From Arthrobacter sp. V1I7 (GTDB taxonomy: Bacteria; Actinomycetota; Actinomycetes; Actinomycetales; Micrococcaceae), in the NCBI RefSeq assembly GCF_030817015.1, contig NZ_JAUSYS010000001.1:1736001-1800000 (forward strand): a stretch of DNA of 64,000 bases. The letters are read 5' to 3'. The notes under the pieces were generated by a model that made no database searches, was not told where the DNA came from, and saw only the letters and a program-made list of their open reading frames with translations. This document shows, piece by piece, positions 1-8,165 of the stretch. Each line of letters starts with the position of its first letter. The first letter of the stretch is position 1. A program made the translations under genes and the position numbers.

Positions 1-122
1 CCCATTAGGGCTATCAAGGGACCAGCGGACGCAGGGTTTACCGAAGGTTTTTCGCTTACGTTGACTCAAGGCGGGACTAAGCGCAACGCAGCCGGTCTCC
101 TGTCAGCGACAAGGAGATAGCG

Positions 123-1263
123 ATGGATATGTCAGCTTCAGGAAGCCGATCAGCGAGCAGCCGTCAAAGACGGCGCAGGTGGGTGGCGGCCGTGCTGGGC
201 GTGGACTCCGGAGACTTCCTGACCGGCGGGGCCTCGGAGCGGCTGCAGGAGATCACCTATTTCATTGACTGCTTCCTGGAGACGGCTGTGCTCGGTTACG
301 ATCCGACGCTGCCGTGGGAAAAGCCGGTCGCCGGGCTGCAGGCATCCATCCTGATCGCTGCGACGACGGCGGACCCGCCGCTGCTGGAACGCGTCCTAAA
401 TACCGCAGACCACGCGCCGGAAGCGCACAGAATGATGGCCGGCCTGCTGGCCAACATGGCCGTGGAGCGTCTGGAAGCGCTGGCCGAGCTGGGGCTGCTG
501 ACCATCGACACCCATTTCCGGGTGCCGCCGGCGCTCGTCGGCTGCTTTGCCCATGTGTTCGACAACGTCCGGGTGCTCGCGGACCTGGGCCTCGCGGAGG
601 CCCCCGACGATGCGGATTTTGAACCGACAAGTGCTGAGTCTGCAGCTCTTCAGTCGTCCGTGACGGCGGCTCAGCCGGCTGCCACCTCAACTTTGCAGCT
701 GAAGATCATGCTCAAGAATTCAAAGCCGCCCATCTGGCGGCGGGTTCTGGTTCCTGCCGGGATGCCGCTGACCCAGCTGCACCAGGTGATCCAGGCACTG
801 TTCGGCTGGCTGGACTACCACCTGCACCAATTCCAGACCGGCGGATTCGACGGCCCCACCTATGCGCCGGTGGACCCGGAGGGCGAGGATGATTTCTACG
901 GCGAACCTTCTCTCGACGAGTCGACGGTGACTGTCGGCGAATTGCTGCCAGCCGCGGGCAGCGTCATGACGTACACATATGACTTCGGCGACGACTGGGT
1001 GCACGCCCATCACGGTAGAGAAAATTCTAGCGAACGACGGCGGCGGGGAGCTGCCGCGGAGCACCGCGGGGCGCGGTGCCGCCCCGGCGGAAGACAGCGG
1101 CGGCACCTGGGGCTGGTCGAACATCGTCCAGGCCGTCAACGATCCGGGCCACGAGGAGCACGAGGAATACCGGGAGTGGCTGGGACTGCAACCGGGCGAG
1201 ACGGTGGACCCCAAAGCCTTTGATGTGGACCAGGCCAACGAGGATCTGGCAGATCTCTTCTGA
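123..1263 (+). pseudogene. plasmid pRiA4b ORF-3 family protein, frameshifted near its C-terminus
   Basis: The first frame (123-1223) encodes an unrecognised helical N-terminal part (about residues 1-190), then a pRiA4b ORF-3 domain from about residue 192 (LKIMLKNSKPPIWRR, later FGWLDYHLHQF and TYTYDFGDDWVH). After DDWVH the frame becomes arginine-rich nonsense. The expected continuation (ITVEKIL, then GTWGWSNIVQAVNDPGHEEH, ending at 1263) is in the +1-shifted frame. Removing one C from the CCC at 1006-1008 restores a 380-residue protein. An excellent Shine-Dalgarno (AAGGAG, 111-116) supports the ATG at 123. The usual CPPEDCGG segment reads APAEDSGG here, so its cysteines are missing. The family's biochemical function is not established. 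This is either a recently broken gene or a sequencing error. Family call firm; broken state moderately sure. Confidence 0.8.
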
Positions 1264-1454
1264 CGGCTAGCCGAAACGGCGTCCGCCACTGCGGGGTGCC
1301 GCTGTCCCTTTTGGCCCCCCCGAGTGACCGGAGGTCCTTCTGGCCTGTCGAGTGAAAGTTCGGGCTTCGAGTCCGCTGATGCGTGGCAGCGTGGCGGCGA
1401 ATTCCTCCGGCAGCGACTTCACAGCATTGCTCTCTCAGCATCTGTCCGCGCAGG

Positions 1455-1484
1455 CCCGCACGCAGACGCGTGCGGGGCTGTTTT
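1455..1484 (+). terminator. intrinsic terminator-like hairpin with T run
   Basis: CCCGCACGC (1455-1463) pairs with GCGTGCGGG (1468-1476) around a four-base loop and is followed by GCTG and TTTT at 1481-1484. It lies between the convergent pRiA4b-type gene and the response regulator gene. The T run is on the plus strand, so it best terminates rightward transcription. Confidence 0.6.
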
Positions 1485-1498
1485 CACGTTCTGCCTGT

Positions 1499-2182
1499 TC
1501 AGGCGCCCAAAAGGCGGCGTTCGTGGGCGAAGGCGACGAGCTGGAGCCGGGTGCGGAGTTCCAGCTTGTCCAGCACGCTGCGCAGGTGGGTTTTTATGGT
1601 GGCTTCGGAGACGAACAGGCTCTCGGCCATTTCGCCATTGCTCAGGCCCTTCGCCGCGAGCAGAAAGACGTCCCGCTCCCGCACCGAGAGGACATTGAGA
1701 ACGGACAGGTCCGGGCCCGCGGCCGGAGCACTGCGGGCGGCATGCTCGAAGAGGGAGTGGATGGATCCTGGTGCGATCACGGAGTAGCCGGAGTGAACGG
1801 TGCGGATGGCCGCGAGCAGGAATTCCGGTTCCGCACTCTTGAGCAGATACCCGCTGGCCCCGGCCTGCACGGCCTGGACCACGGCCTGATCGCGATTGAA
1901 GGTGGTCAGGGCAATGATCCTGGGCTTGTCGGTGCCGACCGCATCGGCCTGCTGCACGATTCGCCGGGTGGCTTCGACTCCATCCAGGACAGGCATCCGC
2001 AGGTCCATCAGCATGACATCGGGCCGCCGTTCGGTTGCCAGGGCTACCGCCTGTTCGCCGTCGCCGGCCTCTCCGGAGAGTTCCATGTCCTCCTGGCTCT
2101 CCACGAGCATGCGGATGCCTGCACGGAACAGGGGCTGGTCATCCACCAGGGCCACGGTGATGCGTGACCCGGCGTCAGCCAC
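1499..2182 (-). CDS. NarL/LuxR-family two-component response regulator
   Basis: A 227-residue regulator with a receiver domain (about 8-125) and a C-terminal LuxR-type helix-turn-helix (about 163-222). Receiver landmarks are the acidic pair D14/D15, phospho-acceptor D60 in MLMDLRMP, T93 and K115. The output domain contains LSVRERDVFLLAAKGLSNGE and the recognition-helix region SEATIKTHLRSVLDKL. It overlaps the upstream histidine kinase gene by 8 bp (2175-2182), so the two are translationally coupled and form a cognate pair. Targets are unknown. The adjacent MacB-type exporter operon on the same strand is an obvious candidate, by analogy with antibiotic-sensing kinase/exporter pairs, but no operator links them here. 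Confidence 0.93.
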   Translation of the reverse strand: MADAGSRITVALVDDQPLFRAGIRMLVESQEDMELSGEAGDGEQAVALATERRPDVMLMDLRMPVLDGVEATRRIVQQADAVGTDKPRIIALTTFNRDQAVVQAVQAGASGYLLKSAEPEFLLAAIRTVHSGYSVIAPGSIHSLFEHAARSAPAAGPDLSVLNVLSVRERDVFLLAAKGLSNGEMAESLFVSEATIKTHLRSVLDKLELRTRLQLVAFAHERRLLGA

Positions 2183-3578
2183 GGTCGTCCGCTTCCGGGT
2201 CAGGCCCCGCCGGCCGGGGCAGGCCTCCTGCGGCCGTCACCGGTCCGGCTTCCGCACCCGCAGTTTCTGGAAGAGAGCCCCCGGTATCGGTGCCGGCCGC
2301 AGTGTCGCCCGGTCTGGGTTCCCGGGTTCCGTAGGGGATGAAGACCGTCACGCGGAAGTGTTCGCCGTCGGGCCCGGCCGTGAGCCAGCCGCCGGCGAGA
2401 TGGGCCCGTTCGCGCATACCGGGAAGTCCGCGGCCGACCCGGGGTGGGGCCGGATCGGCGGCGTCTTCCGGGCCGATGCCGGCTATTTCCGAGGCCACGT
2501 GCAGGGTGAGGCCGGGCCCGGTCCAGTCAAAGTGGAGCCGAACATCGGTGCCGCGGCCGCCGTGTTTGAGGGCATTGGTCAGGCATTCCTGAACGATCCG
2601 GAAGACCGCCACCTGTTGGCCCGTCGAGAGCTCCACGGCCGCCCCGGATTCGCTGCGGTGGATGTTCAGACTGCCGCGCTGCATGCCCTCAATCAGCGCC
2701 TTGAGATCGCTTAGCCGCGGTTGGGGCGTGACCATGCCGTCATCGCGGACTCCTTCAATGACGCGTTGGGCATCGACCAGCGCGCTGCGGGCCGATCGGG
2801 CGATGGTGTCCAAGGCGTTGAGGACGGCCTTGGGCTGGTCCTTGCTCAGGTAGCGGGTTCCGTCCGCCTGCGCGGCGATGACCGCCAGGGAATGGGCGAG
2901 GACGTCGTGGAGATCGCGGGCGATGCGTGTCCGCTCCTGCTCCACGACCAGGCTGATCTCGGTTTCCTTCAGGCTGCTCTGGGCCAGCTCACGGGCCCGG
3001 AAAAGGCTGCCCCGTTCCTGGTACAGCGCCAGCAGAAGTCCGACGGCGGCGCAGGCGCCGGCGATCAGCAGGAGGAGCGCGAACAACTGCCAGCCATACC
3101 TCATGAACATCGGCCTGTCACCGGAATTCATGGGCATGTACCAGCCGACGCCGCCGCCGTATCTCCACGAGAGCATGAGGAAGGTCATGAGGGCCACGAA
3201 CACCAGATTGGCGCCCGCCGCGATGTACCGCATCCGCCGTGGTGCGGTCCACAGGATGAAGCCAAGCGCGACAAAGGAGCCCAGGTAGATGGCCCAGTGA
3301 TTGGAATACATCGGAGGCAGGGCATAACTTAACTGTCCGGCAAGGAGTGCAACCGTGAACCCGAGCGACACCAGCGGTTTCCAGGTGGCCGTAGCAACGG
3401 CCAGCGTCATCAGCGCCAGCGGCCAGTTCCCTGACCAAGTCAGCCAGGACCCTCCCATCCTGCCGGCCTCGGCCACACACCACAGGGAGAAGAAGATGAC
3501 GGCCGCCACGGGGGCGCCCCAACGCCGTGCAAATTTCAGAACTGATTCCATGTCTGTCACCATATCCGCGGCCATCAC
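2175..3578 (-). CDS. membrane sensor histidine kinase, HisKA_3 type
   Basis: A 467-residue sensor kinase that pairs with the overlapping response regulator. The N-terminal half has several hydrophobic segments (about 22-38, 52-80, 95-112, 120-137, 163-187), a short-loop membrane sensor without a large extracellular domain. A HisKA_3 dimerisation/phosphoacceptor helix follows, with the phosphorylated histidine at H224 in RIARDLHDVLAHSL. The HATPase region has an N-box (QECLTNALKHGG) and a G-box (GRGLPGM). The C-terminal 50 residues are Gly/Pro/Ala-rich and probably disordered. The start has alternatives at Met6 and Met10. The small-molecule signal cannot be read from sequence. Confidence 0.92.
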   Translation of the reverse strand: MMAADMVTDMESVLKFARRWGAPVAAVIFFSLWCVAEAGRMGGSWLTWSGNWPLALMTLAVATATWKPLVSLGFTVALLAGQLSYALPPMYSNHWAIYLGSFVALGFILWTAPRRMRYIAAGANLVFVALMTFLMLSWRYGGGVGWYMPMNSGDRPMFMRYGWQLFALLLLIAGACAAVGLLLALYQERGSLFRARELAQSSLKETEISLVVEQERTRIARDLHDVLAHSLAVIAAQADGTRYLSKDQPKAVLNALDTIARSARSALVDAQRVIEGVRDDGMVTPQPRLSDLKALIEGMQRGSLNIHRSESGAAVELSTGQQVAVFRIVQECLTNALKHGGRGTDVRLHFDWTGPGLTLHVASEIAGIGPEDAADPAPPRVGRGLPGMRERAHLAGGWLTAGPDGEHFRVTVFIPYGTREPRPGDTAAGTDTGGSLPETAGAEAGPVTAAGGLPRPAGPDPEADDRG

Positions 3579-3781
3579 TGCTTCTGCCGGTATCGCTGCA
3601 ATCTCAACCTAAAAGCCAGATGATTCATTCTTTGAGCCAGTTTCCGGGCCCTGCTCCCGGACTCACAATGCTTCCGCCCCGCGGGCCATCCCTCTCACCG
3701 TCGCAGCGCGTGGTCAGGTGTTGCGGATCCACACCGCCTACCGCATGAGGATGGACCGACGTTCTTGCGGGTGCGGCGCTT

Positions 3782-6007
3782 TCATTCGAAGCGGGTAGCA
3801 GCCAATGCGGTATGTCCCCTGAGGAGGCTGAATGTTGCTATGACCGCACTGAGGGCCAGGAGAAGGCTCAGGGCCAAGGCCGCGAAGTAGTCCGGCGCAG
3901 GCCAGGTCATCCGATAGGTGTCGTTGATGCCGGTGACCATCAGCCACGCCACAAAGAACCCGAGTCCGATCGAGAGCAGCAGCACGGTCAGGAGCGGAAC
4001 GGCAGCCTCGCGGCTGATGATCCGGCGCAGGACGGATACCGGCATGCCCATCAACCGCATCAGGCCGAGGACTCTTTTTCGGTCCAGGACAGCGGAGGCA
4101 GTGGAGACGGCCAGGGACATGCCAGCGATTGCGATCGCCACGAACATGCCGAGGTAGGCGAGCACCGCCAGTCCCTGAACAAGGCGCGTTGGGCTCTGCA
4201 GCTCGTTGTCCAAGGAGGAGGTGGCGGGATGCGCAGTGACGCCTGAGCTGTTCAAAAGAGTCCGCGCACGGTCCATGGCCTCGGGGGTCCCGTCGGTGCC
4301 GACCACCACTACGACCGGTACCAGGCCATTCAGGCTGTCGACGGGAGCAGGGGTCAGCGGCAGCGGCTGCTCTGTCCAGAGGCGGAGGAACGACGAATCG
4401 ACGGCAACGATCTCTGTCCTTGGGATTTCCTCGAAACCCAAACCAGGAGCATCCGCGGCGCGAAAGTAGGTTTTAGGGCCGGCATTCCCTTCTGAGAGGG
4501 CTGCGGCGCCGTAGCCGATGGTGGCGTTCCGGACTCCGGGCAGTTCCTTGGCCTGGCGCATGGCCTCCGACACCTGAGCCGGAGTGTGTCCGGCGCCAAC
4601 TGTCGCGTGGAGACTGGTGGGCTGGAGCAAACCCGGTCGCGCCGGCGGCGCCTCTGTTGATTGGATGATGCTGGATGCTCCGGCGAAGACGGAGACAACG
4701 AACACTGCGACAACCAGACCCGATACGGAGCGGAATGTCGCGACCGGGGTTCTTTGGATCCGGCTGGCGGCAATGACTGCCGCCGCGCTGCGCGCCTGGC
4801 GTAGCCCGATCCGGCTCGTCAGCCGCGTCAGCCACGGTCCGATGACCACTATGCCCGCCAGGATCAGCGCAAAACCGCCGACGAGCAGCGGCAGCTCAAG
4901 CAAAGGTGAGCGCAGTTGCGGGATCCGGGTGATCCCGACTGCCATCATCATGGCGACCAGCCCAGTCAGCAACGGCACGATCCGCCATACGGTGGGCGTT
5001 TTTTCATGTACGGACCGCGTCACCCCAATGCCTGCCCGAGCAGTGCGGTATCCGGCCACCAGGGCCGAGGCCGTCACGACCAGCCCGACGACGGCGGCGG
5101 CGGCCAACCAGCCAGTGGCCAGATCGGCGGTGAACATCCTGGTGCCGTTGACCGGTATCTGGGCCGTAGCCGGTCTCAGCAGGGTGGCCAGGACGACGCC
5201 GAAGATCGCGCCGATCAGACTGGGGACGGCGGTTTCGACGGCGGCGATCCGCGAGACTGTCTGTGGGGATGCGCCGATCAGCCGCAGGGTCGCGAAGCGC
5301 TCCCGGCGCTGGGCTGCACCCAGGCCGGTGACAATGCTGATCAGCAGCAGAACGGGGAAGAACACCGCAATGGCCCCGATGAGCAGCACCGTGCTGTAGG
5401 CGGCCGCGCTGCCTCCATAGGGGTTGGTGGTGAACCCTGACACCAGGGACGCCCTCCCGCCCTGGCGGAGTTCGGATTCCGTGGCGCCGGTGATGACGAT
5501 CAGGGAATCCGGGCCGGGCAGGGCAGCATCGTCAATCGTGCCGGCGAACTGCCCGAAGCGGTCTCCGAGCTGGTCCCGGGGCGTTGACTCGATCAGGCGC
5601 TGGAGGGCCGGGGAGGCATAGTACTGGCCCGGCGCCGGAGGGTTTCCGATCCCGGGAATCTGAACGGTCGTCGTCGAAAGCGCTGCGAAGTTGCGGCGGT
5701 TGATCAGTTGGTCGCGGAAGACCTCCACCGGGTTGGTCTCCATGAGCACCGTGTCTGCGGTCAGCGGCACCGGTGTTGCCGGTCCGGAAGCGGACGGATC
5801 GCCGGCTGCCACCGGAACGGACACTGAGGACATCCCGGTTTCGCGCAGCCAGGCACCGCGGTCATCGCGGGCGCTCAAACCGTTGGCGCCGCCCCACAGC
5901 AGCAACAACAGGCACACTCCGACAGCGACCCCTCCGGCGATTCCGGCGAGCCTGCCGTAGGCGGACCGGCTGCCGACGACGGCCAGTTTGAGCAACCCGG
6001 GATTCAC
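3782..6007 (-). CDS. FtsX-like ABC transporter permease (MacB type)
   Basis: A 741-residue permease with about ten membrane segments in two FtsX-like blocks: an N-terminal anchor (about 18-40), an extracellular domain, a three-helix block (about 200-330), a central helix region (about 345-450), a second extracellular domain, and a C-terminal three-helix block (about 610-730). It overlaps the ATPase gene at 6004-6007 (ATGA), so the two are co-translated. Family members are mechanotransmitters that export or extract peptides, lipids or antimicrobials. The substrate here is unknown. With the PadR gene in the same operon, the set resembles an inducible antimicrobial-response exporter. Confidence 0.9.
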   Translation of the reverse strand: MNPGLLKLAVVGSRSAYGRLAGIAGGVAVGVCLLLLLWGGANGLSARDDRGAWLRETGMSSVSVPVAAGDPSASGPATPVPLTADTVLMETNPVEVFRDQLINRRNFAALSTTTVQIPGIGNPPAPGQYYASPALQRLIESTPRDQLGDRFGQFAGTIDDAALPGPDSLIVITGATESELRQGGRASLVSGFTTNPYGGSAAAYSTVLLIGAIAVFFPVLLLISIVTGLGAAQRRERFATLRLIGASPQTVSRIAAVETAVPSLIGAIFGVVLATLLRPATAQIPVNGTRMFTADLATGWLAAAAVVGLVVTASALVAGYRTARAGIGVTRSVHEKTPTVWRIVPLLTGLVAMMMAVGITRIPQLRSPLLELPLLVGGFALILAGIVVIGPWLTRLTSRIGLRQARSAAAVIAASRIQRTPVATFRSVSGLVVAVFVVSVFAGASSIIQSTEAPPARPGLLQPTSLHATVGAGHTPAQVSEAMRQAKELPGVRNATIGYGAAALSEGNAGPKTYFRAADAPGLGFEEIPRTEIVAVDSSFLRLWTEQPLPLTPAPVDSLNGLVPVVVVVGTDGTPEAMDRARTLLNSSGVTAHPATSSLDNELQSPTRLVQGLAVLAYLGMFVAIAIAGMSLAVSTASAVLDRKRVLGLMRLMGMPVSVLRRIISREAAVPLLTVLLLSIGLGFFVAWLMVTGINDTYRMTWPAPDYFAALALSLLLALSAVIATFSLLRGHTALAATRFE

Positions 6008-6717
6008 GCGGACACCCGGTAGCCGGCGCCGATCACGCCGTCGCGCACCATGACTTCCCGGTCCGCATACGCGGCGGTGCGCGCATCGTGCGTGATCATC
6101 ACCACCGTCGTCCCTGCGTCGCGGACAAGCTCGAGCATGAGCGTCAGCACGTTCTCGGATGCGAGGGAATCCAGGGAGCCGGTGGGCTCATCGGCGAACA
6201 GCACGGCGGGGGAGGTCACGAGCGCGCGGGCAACGGCGACGCGTTGGGCCTGTCCACCGGACAGTTCACCGGGCAGTTTCGCTGCCATCCCCTCCAGACC
6301 GAGGCGTTCCAGCAGGTCCGCTGACCGGCGCAGCGCCTCCGGCCGCCTGGTCCCGGCCAGCAGCAGCGGGATGCTGACGTTATCCACCGCTGTGAGCTCC
6401 GGCAGCAACTGGCCGAACTGAAAGACGAACCCGAAATCGGTCAGCCGCAGCCGGGCCCGTTTCGGCTCAGCGAGGGCGCTGATCTCCATCGGGGACCGGC
6501 CGGCGGGACTGTACGTCACCGAACCGCCGTCCGGCGCGAGCACACCGGCCAGGCAATGCAGCAGCGTGGACTTGCCGGATCCGGAGGGGCCCATGACGGC
6601 GAGCACTTCGCCGCGATGGACGTCGAGGTCGATCCCGCGCAGCGCGTCGGTCGGTCCGAAGGAGTGGAACAGGCCGCGGGCGCTGAGGATGGGTGCAGCG
6701 GTGTCCTTGGTTCTCAT
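6004..6717 (-). CDS. ABC transporter ATP-binding protein (MacB/LolD type)
   Basis: A 237-residue ATPase partner of the FtsX-like permease. Walker A is GPSGSGKST, the signature is LSGGQAQR, and Walker B leads into FADEPTGSLD, the last being typical of the MacB/LolD exporter subfamily. An H-loop (MITHDARTAAYADR) follows. It overlaps the PadR gene upstream by 4 bp (6714-6717) and the permease gene downstream by 4 bp, giving a tightly packed padR-ATPase-permease operon. It hydrolyses ATP at the cytoplasmic face to drive the permease. Confidence 0.95.
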   Translation of the reverse strand: MRTKDTAAPILSARGLFHSFGPTDALRGIDLDVHRGEVLAVMGPSGSGKSTLLHCLAGVLAPDGGSVTYSPAGRSPMEISALAEPKRARLRLTDFGFVFQFGQLLPELTAVDNVSIPLLLAGTRRPEALRRSADLLERLGLEGMAAKLPGELSGGQAQRVAVARALVTSPAVLFADEPTGSLDSLASENVLTLMLELVRDAGTTVVMITHDARTAAYADREVMVRDGVIGAGYRVSA

Positions 6718-7238
6718 TTCTGGAGCTCCTTCTTGAGTTGTGTCAGGCGGGCGCTGGTGAGTTCGATCCAGCGCAGGTCGGCTTCGATGTGGAACAGGCC
6801 GTGGTCACACATCAGGACCTGCAGCAGGTCCGCGTCCTGCTTCAGGCGGGTCAGTTCACGCATGCGGGCCATATGCTCGGCGCGCTGGACGTCCAGCAGC
6901 CGGTCGGCGTCGTCGTCGAGCAGCAGGGCGATCACTGTCTTGGCGAACAGCTCGCTCTGCATGGTCTCGGAGGGAACGTCGGGGGTGAACAGCCAGCGGC
7001 GCACCTTGTCCTGGCCGGCGGCCGTGATCTCATACTTCTTCCGGTCCGGGCCGCCGCCGGTCTCCTCTCCCAAAGCGCGGATCAGTTCATCACGGATCAT
7101 CCGGGCCAGGGTGGAATACACCTGACCGAAGGCCAAGGGCTTCCCGGTTCCGAAGTAGCGGTCATAGGAGTGCTTGAGGTCGTAGCCGTAGCTGGGCTGG
7201 CGGCTGAGGAGGCCCAGAAGGGTGAGGGAGTTGTTCAC
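6714..7238 (-). CDS. PadR-family transcriptional regulator
   Basis: A 174-residue regulator from the GTG at 7238. It starts with the standard PadR winged helix (NNSLTLLGLLSRQPSYGYDL, then GQVYSTLARMIRDELI) and ends in the helical dimerisation domain. A longer open frame reaches 7409, but its extra 57 residues match no PadR start and would run through the palindrome at 7247-7265, so the GTG (preceded by a GGGGGT stretch) is preferred. It is the first gene of the operon with the ABC exporter. PadR proteins usually repress themselves and linked exporters until a phenolic or toxic ligand binds. Autoregulation is inferred from the adjacent palindrome. Confidence 0.9.
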   Translation of the reverse strand: MNNSLTLLGLLSRQPSYGYDLKHSYDRYFGTGKPLAFGQVYSTLARMIRDELIRALGEETGGGPDRKKYEITAAGQDKVRRWLFTPDVPSETMQSELFAKTVIALLLDDDADRLLDVQRAEHMARMRELTRLKQDADLLQVLMCDHGLFHIEADLRWIELTSARLTQLKKELQK

Positions 7239-7246
7239 ACCCCCAT

Positions 7247-7265
7247 CTATACACTGAGTGAATAG
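7247..7265. promoter_or_regulatory. probable PadR operator
   Basis: A 19-bp near-perfect palindrome, CTATACACTGAGTGAATAG, with 8 of 9 arm positions matching around a central G. It ends 9 bp upstream of the padR GTG start. Position and symmetry suit binding by the PadR dimer and autorepression of the exporter operon. Binding itself is inferred. Confidence 0.6.
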
Positions 7266-7452
7266 TCCGACGCCAGTTAACTGGAGAAACCAGTGATCTA
7301 GGAAATACGACGCCGGTCCCCGGGCTGGATGAACAGGCATCGGTGCTCGGCCGCGGTAAATCCGTACGCCGCTCCCCGCCGCCGGGCTTACAAGCCCCCA
7401 AGAGGGCACAGCGGCCCTACTCCATGGGGGCGCGAATGCATAGCCTTGGAGT

Positions 7453-7863
7453 ATGGAAGAACTTCAAGACCGGAGCATCGAGGAACCCGCATTGTCCGCC
7501 ACCACGGTGTTCGCCAGCCTCGCGGAGCTGCGGGATGCTCCCGGCTACAGCCCGAAGGCAATCACCGAGCGGCTCATAAATTCGCTCGGCAGTGACGCGG
7601 CGGCACCCCTTCTGGGCGTCAGCCAGGAACTTTTGAACCGCTGGGCGTCCGGCCGGGATGCACCGGATGCGGAGGGACGGCTCCAGCTTGCGGACCTGGA
7701 TGCCCTCGTAGGCCATCTGCACAGTGCTTTCACGCCGGCGCAGGCGATGATCTGGATGTGCGGGTACAACGGGCACCTCGGCGCCCGGCCGATCGATGTG
7801 TACCGCACCCAGGGATCGGCGCCGGTGATCGGAGCAATCCGCGCCCATGCCCACGGAGCTTGA
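7453..7863 (+). CDS. Xre/MbcA/ParS-like antitoxin-type protein, orphan
   Basis: A 136-residue protein. Residues about 35-70 resemble a degenerate helix-turn-helix (SLGSDAAAPLLGVSQELLNR). The C-terminal part (SAFTPAQAMIWMCGYNGHLG, then ARPIDVYRTQG) resembles the toxin-binding domain of Xre/MbcA/ParS antitoxins, in which a conserved glycine-rich stretch precedes the helix that contacts the RES toxin. No RES-domain toxin gene lies on either side: upstream is the divergent PadR operon and downstream a convergent transporter. It is therefore an orphan antitoxin-like regulator, or its partner is elsewhere. GGAG at 7446-7449 is close to the ATG. Family assignment is by pattern only. Confidence 0.6.
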   Translation: MEELQDRSIEEPALSATTVFASLAELRDAPGYSPKAITERLINSLGSDAAAPLLGVSQELLNRWASGRDAPDAEGRLQLADLDALVGHLHSAFTPAQAMIWMCGYNGHLGARPIDVYRTQGSAPVIGAIRAHAHGA

Positions 7864-8165
7864 CCGGCCCTGCCCGAGGCGCCACAAGCAGCCCTACATC
7901 TGCAGGCCGTGCCCGTTTCTGATCGAGCCAGGCACGGTCCATCCCGGTGAACCTTAGGGTTTCCTCCTGCGTCCACCACGGCGATGTTCATGGCAGGGCC
8001 TATTTCGCGGGACTGGAACTGTCCCGCTCAGGTTACCTGAGCAGGACAGTTTCACGGCGGGTATATGCGATGCTCCGAAGGCAGCAAGCTTAAGGGAATT
8101 TTCGGGGCGGGGGAGGAACCCGAAAGTGTAGCGGTCATGGCTCGGCGGGATCCGGAGGGCGCCCG
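7864..8165. other. convergent intergenic region with overlapping hairpins
   Basis: About 300 bp between convergent genes with no supported coding sequence. It contains the palindromic structures at 8007-8051. The remainder shows no recognisable promoter or RNA gene. Confidence 0.5.
8007..8051. repeat. overlapping, mutually exclusive hairpins
   Basis: Hairpin A pairs GCGGGAC (8007-8013) with GTCCCGC (8021-8027). Hairpin B pairs the 17-nt arm 8017-8033 (AACTGTCCCGCTCAGGT) with 8035-8051, with one mismatch and a single spacer base. The right arm of A lies inside the left arm of B, so only one can form. The site is between convergent genes, so a bidirectional terminator is the simplest role, although neither strand has a T run. 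A protein-binding palindrome or a remnant of a mobile-element end is also possible. Confidence 0.65.
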
